Part shown: positions 1 through 8,700 of the stretch, piece by piece
How the letters are laid out: every line of letters starts with the position of its first letter
Numbering within the stretch: the first letter of the stretch is position 1
Source: CAISOG01 sp044375625
GTDB lineage: Bacteria; Pseudomonadota; Alphaproteobacteria; CAISOG01
Direction of reading: 5' to 3'
Assembly (NCBI GenBank): GCA_044375625.1
Contig: JBILMH010000010.1
Coordinates: 1 to 51,889, forward strand
Length of the DNA stretch: 51,889 nucleotides
Position numbers and translations under genes: made by a program
Notes under the pieces: model-generated
What the model saw: only the letters and a program-made list of their open reading frames with translations
What the model was told of the DNA's origin: nothing
Database searches by the model: none

Positions 1-89
1 TCTTCATTTGAAACAATGGCGTGGAATCGCCACTCGATACCTTAAAAATACAAAATCTTTCCTCGCCGCCGTCCACATCCGATGCATCA

Positions 90-353
90 TTATGTGGGCA
101 AAAATCTCGTGACTACACTATCTAATATCGTGCTATCTGTCGATATTACATGAAGAATAGTATTTAATATTTTGTGAAGATCTGGCAATTTTTCACCTTC
201 AAAATCACAATAATCTTTTCCCCTTAAATTTTCTTGAAATCTTTCTACATCGGAAACTGACAATCCAGGCGAACTGTTGTCATATTCTTGACTATTAATA
301 ATATCAACCAACGCATTAAAATCACGTTCGAGAGTCGTAAGGTTTGCTGACAT
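90..353 (-). CDS. Small hypothetical protein (87 aa), AT-rich
   Basis: I do not recognise this protein and assign no function. It is acidic, has no signal peptide or membrane segment, and is probably a small helical cytoplasmic protein. The ATG at 353 is well supported: AAGGA lies seven bases upstream on the minus strand. The gene and its upstream region are clearly AT-richer than the yejEF genes that follow, which suggests a different origin. A short inverted repeat (TGGCG...CGCCA, 17-32) lies downstream of its stop but has no T-run. The gene is divergent from yejE; the 251 bases between them start AT-rich and become GC-rich, with no convincing promoter. Confidence 0.55.
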   Translation of the reverse strand: MSANLTTLERDFNALVDIINSQEYDNSSPGLSVSDVERFQENLRGKDYCDFEGEKLPDLHKILNTILHVISTDSTILDSVVTRFLPT

Positions 354-604
354 ACTTCATTCCTTGTTAAAAAATTCGGTTACGGTTTTTCCATTCCAAA
401 CATGTACCACCAATAAAAAGCGAAGTAAACATTTTTTTTGCTATTTTTTGCATGTTGGACTAACAAATTGCGGTAACGAATGGACTTTATGCAACCTTAT
501 GCCTGGGTTGCTGCCCCAATCTTAATCCCCGCCATCCACCCTACGCTGGCCAACCCTACGCCCACCCAGTTGCGCTTTGGGCAATTGCCTGCAAAATACA
601 GGTT

Positions 605-1651
605 ATGGCCATTCGATTTTCCATCCCCCGCCCCACCCTTTCCCCGCTGGCCAGGCGGCGGCTGCACAACTTTCGCGCCAACCGCCGCGCGGTGTTCAGC
701 TGGCGCCTGCTGCTGATCCTGATGGGGCTCAGCCTGGCGGCGGAGCTGGTGGCCAATGATCGCCCCATCGTCCTAAGCCTGGATGGTCAGCTGTACATCC
801 CCGTGCTGCAAAATTATACCGAGCGGGATTTGGGGGGGGAGTTTCCGACCGCCGCCGACTATCGCGACCCCTTTGTTCTGGAAATGATTCAACAGCGCGG
901 CTGGGCGATTTGGCCGATAATCCCCTTTCGTTATGACACCATTGATTTGGGGCTGCACACACCCGTGCCCGTCGCCCCATCCACCCGTCACTGGCTGGGC
1001 ACCGATGATCGCGGCCGCGATGTGGTGGCGCGCCTGCTCTACGGCCTGCGCCTATCGCTGCTGTTTGCCGTGCTGCTGACCACGGGCAGCGTGGTGGTTG
1101 GGGTGACGGCGGGGTTGGTGCAGGGCTATGTGGGGGGGATGACCGACCTGCTGATGCAACGGTTTCTTGAGATTTGGTCGGGGATGCCCGGCCTGTACCT
1201 GCTGATGATTTTGGCCAGCGTGATCGCGCCCAGTTTTTGGTGGCTGTTGGGCTTTCTGCTGCTGTTCAGCTGGATGGGGTTGGTCAGCCTGGTGCGGGCG
1301 GAAACGCTGCGGGTGCGCAATTTCGATTATGTCCGCGCCGCCCAAGTGTTGGGGGTCAGCACGCCAACGATTTTGTGGCGGCACGTCCTGCCCAACGCCC
1401 TAATCGCCACCCTGACCTTTCTGCCCTTTATGCTCAGCGGGGCGATGACCACCCTGACCTCCCTAGACTTCCTCGGCCTGGGGCTGCCGGTTGGCACGCC
1501 ATCACTGGGGGAGCTGTTGGCGCAGGGCAAGGGGAATTTGCAGGCACCCTGGCTGGGGCTGGCGGGATTCTTTATCCTGGCCATCACCCTAAGCCTGCTG
1601 ACCTTTGTCGGTGAAGGGTTGCGCGATGCCTTTGACCCGCGTAAGGGGTAG
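605..1651 (+). CDS. yejE: Peptide ABC transporter permease, YejE-like
   Basis: Inner-membrane permease of a dipeptide/oligopeptide (microcin C type) ABC importer. Residues 31-50 form an N-terminal membrane segment, followed by a periplasmic stretch with many aromatic and acidic residues. The family motif HWLGTDDRGRDV starts at residue 129, and the permease core follows with membrane segments around 150-178, 196-222, 262-290 and 315-336. The cytoplasmic EAA loop that docks on the ATPase is VRAAQVLGVS at 243-252, followed by LPN. Length (348 aa) fits the family. The ATPase gene follows six bases after the stop. The partner permease yejB and binding protein yejA normally precede it but are absent here. 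The start is not certain because AGG lies only two bases before the ATG. Confidence 0.85.
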   Translation: MAIRFSIPRPTLSPLARRRLHNFRANRRAVFSWRLLLILMGLSLAAELVANDRPIVLSLDGQLYIPVLQNYTERDLGGEFPTAADYRDPFVLEMIQQRGWAIWPIIPFRYDTIDLGLHTPVPVAPSTRHWLGTDDRGRDVVARLLYGLRLSLLFAVLLTTGSVVVGVTAGLVQGYVGGMTDLLMQRFLEIWSGMPGLYLLMILASVIAPSFWWLLGFLLLFSWMGLVSLVRAETLRVRNFDYVRAAQVLGVSTPTILWRHVLPNALIATLTFLPFMLSGAMTTLTSLDFLGLGLPVGTPSLGELLAQGKGNLQAPWLGLAGFFILAITLSLLTFVGEGLRDAFDPRKG

Positions 1652-1657
1652 GCCGCG

Positions 1658-3196
1658 ATGACCACCCCACCCCTGCTTAAGATTCACGACCTGCGGGTGA
1701 CCTATCACCATGGCGGCCAGACGACCATGGCGGTGCAGGGGCTAAGCTGTGAGCTGGCGGCTGGTCAGACCCTGGCGCTGGTGGGAGCCAGCGGTAGCGG
1801 CAAATCGACCGTCGGCCTCGCCCTGATGCGCCTGCTGCCCACCCGAACCAGCGTGGGGGGCATCGTTAGCCTGGACGGTGAAGACCTGCTCAGCCTGCCC
1901 GAAGAACTGATGAACCAGGCGCGGGGGCAGCAGGTGGCGATGGTGTTTCAGGAACCGATGACCGCCCTTAACCCCCTGCACCGCATTTATCGGCAGATTA
2001 CCGAGGGTATCACCCTGCATCAGGGCATAAACCAGCGGCAGGCGTTGGCGATTGCGCGGGATGCGATGGCACAGGTGGGCTTGGCCGACAGCGCGGCAAC
2101 CCTGAAACGTATTCTGGCCGCCTATCCGCACCAATTGTCGGGCGGGCAACGGCAACGGGTGCTGTTGGCGATGGCGCTGGCCAACCGACCCAGCCTGTTG
2201 ATTCTGGATGAACCGACCACCGCCCTGGACGCGGATAGCCGTGAAGGCCTGATGGATCTGCTGAAAACCCTGCAGCAGCAGCAAAAACTTAGCCTGTTGT
2301 TGATCAGCCACCATTTGTCGATGGTGCGCAGGTTGGCGGATCAGGTGGTGGTGATGGAGGGCGGCGTGGCGGTGGAGCAGGGATCGACCGCCGATGTGCT
2401 GGACACCCCCCGCCATGCCTACACGCGGGCGCTGTTGGCGGCGGACAACCTGCCCGTCCAGGCCAAGCTGCCCCCTGCCCCGCCATTGCTGGCCGCCCAT
2501 AACCTGACCGTTCGGCATCGGCTGGCCAACCGTGGCGGTCTGGCCTTTTGGCGGCGACGCTGGCTGACCGTGCTGCAGGGGGCGACGCTGACGGTGGAAT
2601 CGGGGCGCACCCTGGGCTTAATTGGCGCCAGCGGCAGTGGTAAGACCAGCATCGCCCTTGCCCTGCTACGCCTTATCCCCAGCGCAACGGGGCAGGTGCA
2701 GTTTGATGGCCAACCGCTGCTGACCCTTCGCGGGCGGGCTTTGCGCACGGTTCGGCGACAATTGCAGATGGTGTGGCAAGATCCGTTTTCCAGCCTGAAT
2801 CCGCGGATGATGGTCGGCGATTTGGTGGCGGAGGGGTTGACGCTGCTGACCCCCCAACCAACAGCTGACCAGCGGGCGAAAAAAATTGCCGCCGCCCTGG
2901 CCGCGGTGGATCTGGCCAGCGATCTGGCCAACCGCTATCCGCATGAGCTGTCGGGGGGGCAACGGCAACGGGTGGCGATTGCCCGCGCCCTGATTCTGCA
3001 GCCGAAACTGGTGATTTTGGATGAGCCAACCTCCGCCCTTGATGCCCTGACGCAGGCGCAGGTGATTGGCCTGCTTAAAAAACTGCAACAGGATCACGGC
3101 CTAAGCTATCTGTTGATCAGCCATGACCCCGCCGTGGTGCAGGCGTTGGCGCATCAGGTGCTGCGGCTGGAAAACGGACGGTTGCAGGCGGTTTAG
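1658..3196 (+). CDS. yejF: Dual-ATPase subunit of peptide ABC transporter, YejF-like
   Basis: Cytoplasmic energy-coupling protein carrying two ABC ATPase domains in one chain, as in YejF. First domain: Walker A GASGSGKST at 43-51, signature LSGGQRQRV at 160-168, Walker B LLILDEPT at 180-187, switch histidine around 217. Second domain: Walker A GASGSGKTS at 323-331, signature LSGGQRQRV at 431-439, Walker B LVILDEPT at 451-458, switch histidine around 489. All catalytic residues appear intact. The first domain ends with a PRHAYTRALL segment (251-260) typical of oligopeptide transporter ATPases. It lies six bases after yejE and presumably works with it. The 3' end overlaps the stop of the convergent antitoxin gene by four bases. 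Confidence 0.92.
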   Translation: MTTPPLLKIHDLRVTYHHGGQTTMAVQGLSCELAAGQTLALVGASGSGKSTVGLALMRLLPTRTSVGGIVSLDGEDLLSLPEELMNQARGQQVAMVFQEPMTALNPLHRIYRQITEGITLHQGINQRQALAIARDAMAQVGLADSAATLKRILAAYPHQLSGGQRQRVLLAMALANRPSLLILDEPTTALDADSREGLMDLLKTLQQQQKLSLLLISHHLSMVRRLADQVVVMEGGVAVEQGSTADVLDTPRHAYTRALLAADNLPVQAKLPPAPPLLAAHNLTVRHRLANRGGLAFWRRRWLTVLQGATLTVESGRTLGLIGASGSGKTSIALALLRLIPSATGQVQFDGQPLLTLRGRALRTVRRQLQMVWQDPFSSLNPRMMVGDLVAEGLTLLTPQPTADQRAKKIAAALAAVDLASDLANRYPHELSGGQRQRVAIARALILQPKLVILDEPTSALDALTQAQVIGLLKKLQQDHGLSYLLISHDPAVVQALAHQVLRLENGRLQAV

Positions 3197-3453
3197 GGCG
3201 CGTTTTTGTGCGCCTCAACATAGGATCGCAGCACCGCGTTCATGCGGGTTAGATGACCCGCCCCCTGGTTTTTGAACCACTCAAAAACATCTGCATCCAC
3301 GCGCAGATGCACCGATGTTTTGCTGGATGGCATCACTATCCGCGCATTTTGCCAAAATTCTTTACTAAGCGCTTCCCCCTCAGTCGCATCAGGGCGCGTC
3401 TGACTTTTGCCCGCGGCAACCTGCGCCTTAATCTCACTAAGCGTTTGTTTCAC
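3193..3453 (-). CDS. BrnA-like antitoxin, orphan
   Basis: Resembles BrnA, the DNA-binding antitoxin of the BrnT/BrnA type II system. The C-terminal ribbon-helix-helix-like segment reads VHLRVDADVFEWFKNQG followed by RMNAVLRSYVEAH. An ATG at 3492 would give 99 aa, but it lies inside the predicted -10 box and operator. I therefore prefer the GTG at 3453, which gives 86 aa beginning VKQTLSEIKAQ, with AGGAG 14 bases upstream. In known systems the toxin gene brnT sits immediately upstream of brnA; here that place is taken by rnpA, so no cognate toxin is visible. It may be a leftover antitoxin, a self-regulating repressor, or one acting on a distant toxin. The family call is from motif resemblance only. 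Confidence 0.7.
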   Translation of the reverse strand: MKQTLSEIKAQVAAGKSQTRPDATEGEALSKEFWQNARIVMPSSKTSVHLRVDADVFEWFKNQGAGHLTRMNAVLRSYVEAHKNAP

Positions 3454-3483
3454 GATGGTATCTTTCTCTCCTGATGCTATTAG

Positions 3484-3519
3484 TGTACACATAACATGTA
3501 CATTTTATCAAGATTGCAA
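3484..3519 (-). promoter_or_regulatory. Promoter and probable operator of the brnA-like gene
   Basis: On the minus strand TTGCAA (3514-3519), a 17-base spacer and TGTTAT (3491-3496) form a sigma-70-like promoter. Two copies of the palindromic hexamer TGTACA (3497-3502 and 3484-3489) flank the -10 box with a 13-base period. This arrangement suits a dimeric antitoxin that represses its own promoter. Binding by this protein is inferred. Confidence 0.55.
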
Positions 3520-3524
3520 GCGGT

Positions 3525-3983
3525 TTAGCCCTTCCCTATCTCGCCCTTTTTTTCTTCCGCAGGCTTCCCCTGCCCCGCTTGACGCAAGTGCCATCGTTGC
3601 CAACGGCGCAGGGCGGTGGACAGCTCCGTCACCAGTTCGGGAAAGGGTGCGTCAAAACAGCTTTTGCGCGCGACTAGGGAGGCTTGCCATGCGGGGTTCA
3701 GCAGCAGCGGTTCCGTCTGCCAAAGTTGCTGCACGGCTGCCCTAAGGCGTCTTTTGATGCGGTTACGCACAACCGCCTTGCCCATTTTGCGGGTAACGAT
3801 TAGCCCAAACTGGCATGGCAACGGGCATGGCGGCGCATCATCGGCGGCGGGGGTTTGCGGCAACAGTTGCACCAACACATGCGTGCCGGATTGGCGCCAG
3901 CCCTGTCGCAGGCGGCGAAAATCAGCGGCTTTGGAAATCGTCGATGGACGCGCAGGCTTTGGTGGCGCTAACAGTTCAGGCAT
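3525..3983 (-). CDS. rnpA: Ribonuclease P protein component
   Basis: Protein subunit of RNase P, which helps the catalytic RNA cleave 5' leaders from pre-tRNAs. The family signature RNRIKRRLR is at residues 73-81, preceded by the GLIVTRKMGKAV strand. At 152 aa it is longer than most family members, with a Pro/Ala-rich N-terminus, a Pro/Asp-rich insert around 42-56, and a lysine/glutamate-rich tail. The gene lies 41 bases after rpmH and is probably cotranscribed with it. The usual downstream yidD/yidC are missing; a BrnA-like gene follows instead. Confidence 0.92.
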   Translation of the reverse strand: MPELLAPPKPARPSTISKAADFRRLRQGWRQSGTHVLVQLLPQTPAADDAPPCPLPCQFGLIVTRKMGKAVVRNRIKRRLRAAVQQLWQTEPLLLNPAWQASLVARKSCFDAPFPELVTELSTALRRWQRWHLRQAGQGKPAEEKKGEIGKG

Positions 3984-4024
3984 GTTAACTGCCCACCGCC
4001 AAAATACCAGTACCCCAGTAAGGG

Positions 4025-4162
4025 CTAGTAGCTAAGGCGCTTACGACCCTGGCTGCGGCGGTTGGCAATAACCTTACGGCCGCCAACGGTGGCCATACGG
4101 CTGCGAAACCCATGGCGACGCTTGCGCTTAAGGTTACTGGGTTGGTATGTACGTTTAACCAT
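4025..4162 (-). CDS. rpmH: 50S ribosomal protein L34
   Basis: Complete 45-residue L34, found by reading the minus strand from the ATG at 4162 to the TAG at 4025-4027. It begins MVKRTYQPSNLKRKRRHGF and continues with SRMATVGGRKVIANRR and a basic C-terminus, matching the highly conserved L34 pattern. It is a small, very basic protein of the large ribosomal subunit. It is the first gene of the rpmH-rnpA pair and has its own promoter about 45 bases upstream. Confidence 0.95.
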   Translation of the reverse strand: MVKRTYQPSNLKRKRRHGFRSRMATVGGRKVIANRRSQGRKRLSY

Positions 4163-4205
4163 GATGGTTCCCTAAATCTGCAAGCAACAATTAAGTGAGT
4201 TGATG

Positions 4206-4234
4206 TTTTTAGGAAAAATCATCACACTTGTCAA
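4206..4234 (-). promoter_or_regulatory. Promoter of rpmH-rnpA
   Basis: On the minus strand a perfect TTGACA (4229-4234), a 17-base spacer and TAAAAA (4206-4211) precede rpmH. A second TTGACA lies ten bases further upstream. The palindrome CACTTG-T-CAAGTG overlaps the -35 region and could be a regulator site, although it also simply contains the -35 sequence. Confidence 0.65.
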
Positions 4235-4262
4235 GTGCGTGTCAAAACAAAAGGATGGTGCC

Positions 4263-5132
4263 ATGTTTTCCCGCTTTCTTCGAAACATCCTGAGCTCTAG
4301 CCTGCAACAGCTGAACGCCGCGCCCATGGACTATCGGGTCAAACACCGGCGGGAATCGTGGCGGGCGGTGCGCGATTATAACAGCGAAGTCATTAACCTA
4401 AGCGATCGGGCGGGGGGGGCAGCCCTGATTGATTTTCTGCAAGATATGGATTTGTCGGGTAAGGTGGTGGCCGACCTGGGCTGTGGGCCTGGCCATTTCC
4501 TGCCCGCCCTTAAGGCTGCGTCAAAAATTTATGCGGTGGATTGGGCGGAAAATTTGTTGCAACAGGCACGCAACCGTGGGCCAGGTCAAACCACCTATGT
4601 GAACGCCGATATGCGCCAACTGCAACTGCCCGAGCCGTTGGATCTGGTGTTGTGTATCAATTCGCTGATGCCAGAAAGCCATGAAGACGCGTTGGCCATT
4701 TTGAAAAACATGCTCAGCCTTCTTAAGCCTGATGGCCTGCTGCTGCTGGTGGTGCCAGCCTGGGAAAGCTTTATGCTGGGCTATAACCTGGTGCATTTTG
4801 CCGCCGCCGCGCAGGGGCAGGAGCAGGAGTCGGAACGGGCAATCCTGGCGCGTTTTCGTGATTACTTTAACAACCCCTTTGGCTATATCCGCTACACCGA
4901 TGAAACCTATCGCCACTGGCTGCATGATGAAATGCTGCTGATCCCCGCCCTGCATTTTGGCGCGGAGGTTTTGAATGTGTTTCGCCTGGCCATTCGATGG
5001 TCAGACGTGCTGCCCAACATTGCATTTGCCGATGTCACCCCCCCACCCTGGCTGTGGGGCGCCGTTATTCAGAATAAGGTTGGGACGGCGGGGACGGATA
5101 TATCGCTTAGGGAAAGCAAAGCCACGACTTAG
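4263..5132 (+). CDS. Class I SAM-dependent methyltransferase
   Basis: Small-molecule or macromolecule methyltransferase with a Rossmann-like fold; the substrate cannot be told from sequence. Motif I, which binds S-adenosylmethionine, is VVADLGCGPGHF at 68-79. The acidic strand-2 end is AVDWAENLL at 91-99, followed by NADMRQLQLPEPLDLVLCINS with the motif IV region. I chose ATG 4263 (289 aa) because AGGA lies seven bases upstream; an in-frame TTG at 4200 would add 21 residues but lies within the divergent rpmH promoter. It is convergent with tadA, overlapping it by four bases. No membrane segments or specialised domains are evident. Confidence 0.8.
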   Translation: MFSRFLRNILSSSLQQLNAAPMDYRVKHRRESWRAVRDYNSEVINLSDRAGGAALIDFLQDMDLSGKVVADLGCGPGHFLPALKAASKIYAVDWAENLLQQARNRGPGQTTYVNADMRQLQLPEPLDLVLCINSLMPESHEDALAILKNMLSLLKPDGLLLLVVPAWESFMLGYNLVHFAAAAQGQEQESERAILARFRDYFNNPFGYIRYTDETYRHWLHDEMLLIPALHFGAEVLNVFRLAIRWSDVLPNIAFADVTPPPWLWGAVIQNKVGTAGTDISLRESKATT

Positions 5133-5647
5133 TCGCGCAACCCCTCAAAAAATTGCTGCAGCAGTTGGCGGGCGGCGGCCTCCTCCAATCCCGCAATGAC
5201 TTCGGGGCGGTGGAAGGCATCGGTGCTGGCGAACAGACGGCATCCATGGTCGATTGCTCCCCGCCTGGGGTCGGGCGCGGCGTAGTACAGGCGGCGAAGC
5301 TGTGCCCAGGCGATCGCACCGGCGCACATCGGGCAGGGTTCCAGCGTGACATACAGGTCACAGTCATCCAAAACCGAACTGCCCAACGCCTGACAGGCCG
5401 CCCGAATCGCCAACAGCTCGGCATGGGCGGTGGGATCGTTGCCTGCCCGCATCTGATTGGCCACCGCGGCAATAACCACGCCGCCTCGCACGATAACCGC
5501 GCCCACGGGAACCTCCCCCGCCAGGGCGGCCTGTTGCGCTAAGTCTAAGGCTTGCAGCATAGGAGCCGCGTGCAGCGAAGAATTTGGGGGCGTACCCAGC
5601 AAGGGCTTCAGGGGTGGCTTCAAGGGGGACTTCAGGGGAGGCTGCAT
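5129..5647 (-). CDS. tadA: tRNA-specific adenosine deaminase TadA
   Basis: Zinc-dependent deaminase that converts the wobble adenosine of tRNA-Arg(ACG) to inosine. Counting from an internal ATG at 5560, the zinc/catalytic motifs are HAE at 46-48 and PCPMC at 75-79, and the core of 143 aa is the normal family size. Starting at 5647 adds 29 residues made of a repeated PLKS/PLKP unit encoded by a 12-bp imperfect tandem repeat. The 5647 ATG has a modest AGGC eight bases upstream while 5560 has no clear ribosome site, so the true start is open. The gene follows rpoC on the same strand after about 110 bases. Confidence 0.9.
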   Translation of the reverse strand: MQPPLKSPLKPPLKPLLGTPPNSSLHAAPMLQALDLAQQAALAGEVPVGAVIVRGGVVIAAVANQMRAGNDPTAHAELLAIRAACQALGSSVLDDCDLYVTLEPCPMCAGAIAWAQLRRLYYAAPDPRRGAIDHGCRLFASTDAFHRPEVIAGLEEAAARQLLQQFFEGLRD

Positions 5648-5761
5648 GAAAAAATGCCTACATGACTGCCTGGAAGAAAAAATACAGGGAACAGGGACGT
5701 CGGGCGGCTTTTTTAAGCATCACCCTATCCCCTGCCCCCAGCATTTTGCCTGAGCAACTGC

Positions 5762-8700
5762 CTAGGCGGCAACAATTTCACCAGAACCCGATTCACCCTC
5801 TGATGTGGTTAAGGCGGTATGCGGATCGGCGCGCGAAATTTTGGTATCGCGATCCCGCTGATAGGCCACCTGACGCAGCTCGTTCATCACCCCACCGGTA
5901 CCGGCAGGAATCAGACGTCCAACAATGACGTTTTCTTTCAAGCCAACCAGATAGTCTTTTTTGCCCGCAATCGCCGCCTCGGTCAGCACCCGCGTTGTCT
6001 CTTGGAACGAAGCCGCTGAGATAAAGCTGGTGGTCTGCAACGAGGCCTTGGTAATCCCCTGCAAAATCCGATGCGCCTGCGCCGGCTGTTTGGTTAGCAA
6101 GCTAAGCTGGTTGTTAATCGCCTCAAAATCGCTGGCCATCACCTGCTCACCCACCAACAGGGTGGAATCACCAGGATGGGTAACCTCAACTTTTTGCAGC
6201 ATCTGCTTCACAATCGCCTCGATGTGCTTATCGTTGATTTTCACCCCTTGCAGCCAATAGACCTCTTGGATTTCGTTGACCAGATAGTTGGACAAGGCCT
6301 CAACCCCCAGAATTCGCAGAATGTCATGGGGAACGGGGTTGCCATCGACCAACAAATCGCCCTTAGCGACAATGTCGGCCTCTTGCACCAACAAGTGCTT
6401 ACCCTTAGCCACCATGTATTCCACTGGCTCACCCTCACCCTCAAGCGGGATCAAGGTGATGCGGCGTTTGTTTTTGTAGTCCTTACCAAACTCTATCCGG
6501 CCAGCAATCTCGGCGATAATCGCAGCCTCTTTCGGGCGGCGCGCCTCAAACAACTCGGCCACCCGCGGCAGACCACCGGTAATGTCACGGGTACGGGTAA
6601 ATTCACGCGGAATCCGCGACAACACATCCCCGGCCTTAACCTTCTGGCCATTCTCAACGGTCAGAATGGTGTCTGGTGACAGGAAGTAGCGTGCCTCTGT
6701 CCCGCTGGTCAGTTTCAGGGTTACCCCATCCTCATCCACCAGAACCAGGCGCGGCTTCAGCTCTGCCCCACGGCTTTGCTGACGGAAGTCGGTTACCACC
6801 TTGTTGGTCAGACCTGTTGCCTCTTCGACAACCTCACGCATCGACAGCCCCTCAACCAGGTCGTTGTACTGGATGATCCCGTCGCGCTCGGTAATAATCG
6901 GCAGGGTATAGGGATCCCATTCGGCCAGGCGCACGCCGCGTTTGATCGACGCGCCATCCTTAACCGTCAGTTTCGCCCCATAGGGGATGCGGTAACGCGC
7001 CTTATCGCGCCCTTGGCCGTCAACCAAGACAATTTCACAGTTGCGGTTCATCACCACCTCTGCGCCCGCGCTGTCAATCGCGGTGTTCAGGTTGACAATT
7101 TTCACTTTTGCATCGAAAGGCGTTTCGACACTGGATTGCTCCGCCCCACGTTGCACCGCGCCCCCAATGTGGAAGGTTCGCATGGTCAGCTGGGTACCAG
7201 GCTCCCCAATCGACTGCGCCGCGATAACCCCGACGGCCTCACCAATGTTGACCAGAATACCACGTGACAAGTCACGGCCGTAGCAATAGGCGCAAACCCC
7301 TTGCTCGCTTTCACAGGTCAAAACCGAACGCATCAGGATTGAATCAATCCCCGACTTTTCGATAAGATCGGCCGCTTTTTCATCGACCAAGCTTCCTGCT
7401 GGCGTAATCACCTCTTTGGTGGTGGGGTGCACAATATCCTCAAGCGGCATACGACCCAGGATGCGTTCCGACAGCGACGATATCACGTCACCACCCGCAA
7501 CCGAGGCGCGAATGGTAAAGCCGCGCTTGGTGCCGCAATCCAATTCCCGCACGATCAAATCTTGGGATACGTCAACCAAACGACGGGTCAGATAACCCGA
7601 GTTGGCGGTTTTCAACGCCGTATCGGCCAATCCCTTACGGGCACCGTGGGTAGAGTTAAAGTACTCCAAAACGGTAAGCCCCTCTTTAAAGTTCGAGATA
7701 ATCGGCGTCTCGATAATCTCGCCCGATGGTTTGGCCATCAACCCACGCATCCCCGCCAACTGTTTAATCTGGGCGGCGGAACCCCGTGCCCCTGAGTTGG
7801 CCATCATGTAAACAGAATTGGTTTGACCATTGCTTTTGGGCAGGGCAATCACCTTCATCATGTCTTCCGCGACCTTGTCGGTGCATTGTGACCAGACGTC
7901 GATGACCTTGTTGTATTTTTCCCCACGGGTAATCAGACCATCCATATATTGCTGCTCAAACTCCCGAACTTTCTGCTCGGCACCGTCGATAAAGCTTTGT
8001 TTGGTATCGGGAATAACCATATCATCTTTACCAAACGAAATGCCCGCCATAGCCGCATGCTTAAAGCCCAGCCCCATCAAACGGTCACAGAAAATAACGG
8101 TGTTTTTCTGACCACAGTGACGATAAACCTGGTCAATCACCGCCGAAACGTCTTTTTTGGTTTGCAGACGGTTCATGATGTCAAAAGGCACCTTGTGGTG
8201 GGCGGGCAACAATTGACCCAACAGCATCCGCCCAGGGGAGGTTTCGACTACCTTAAAGTAGCTGCTGCCATCCTCGTTATAGTACAGCACCCGAGCCTTA
8301 ACCTTGCTGTGCAGCTTGACTAGGCCGTTTTGCAGGGCGTGTTCAATCTCACCCAGGCTACCGAAAATCATCCCCTCACCAGGCAGGCCATCTTCCATCA
8401 TCGACAGATAGTACAGACCCAACACAATATCCTGGGTCGGCACGATAATCGGCTTACCGCTGGCAGGGCTAAGGATGTTGTTGGTGGACATCATCAACAC
8501 GCGGGCTTCCAACTGCGCTTCCAGCGACAGGGGAACGTGTACGGCCATTTGGTCACCGTCAAAGTCGGCGTTAAAGGCGGTACAGACCAACGGGTGCAGC
8601 TGGATCGCCTTACCCTCAACCAACACAGGCTCAAACGCCTGGATACCCAAACGGTGCAGGGTTGGCGCACGGTTCAGCAGAACTGGATGCTCGCGAATAA

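Noticed and set aside
480..604. Open frame upstream of yejE that might be a remnant of another yej gene or an N-terminal extension
   Set aside because: The frame has no recognisable transporter sequence and is not in the yejE frame; nothing supports it.
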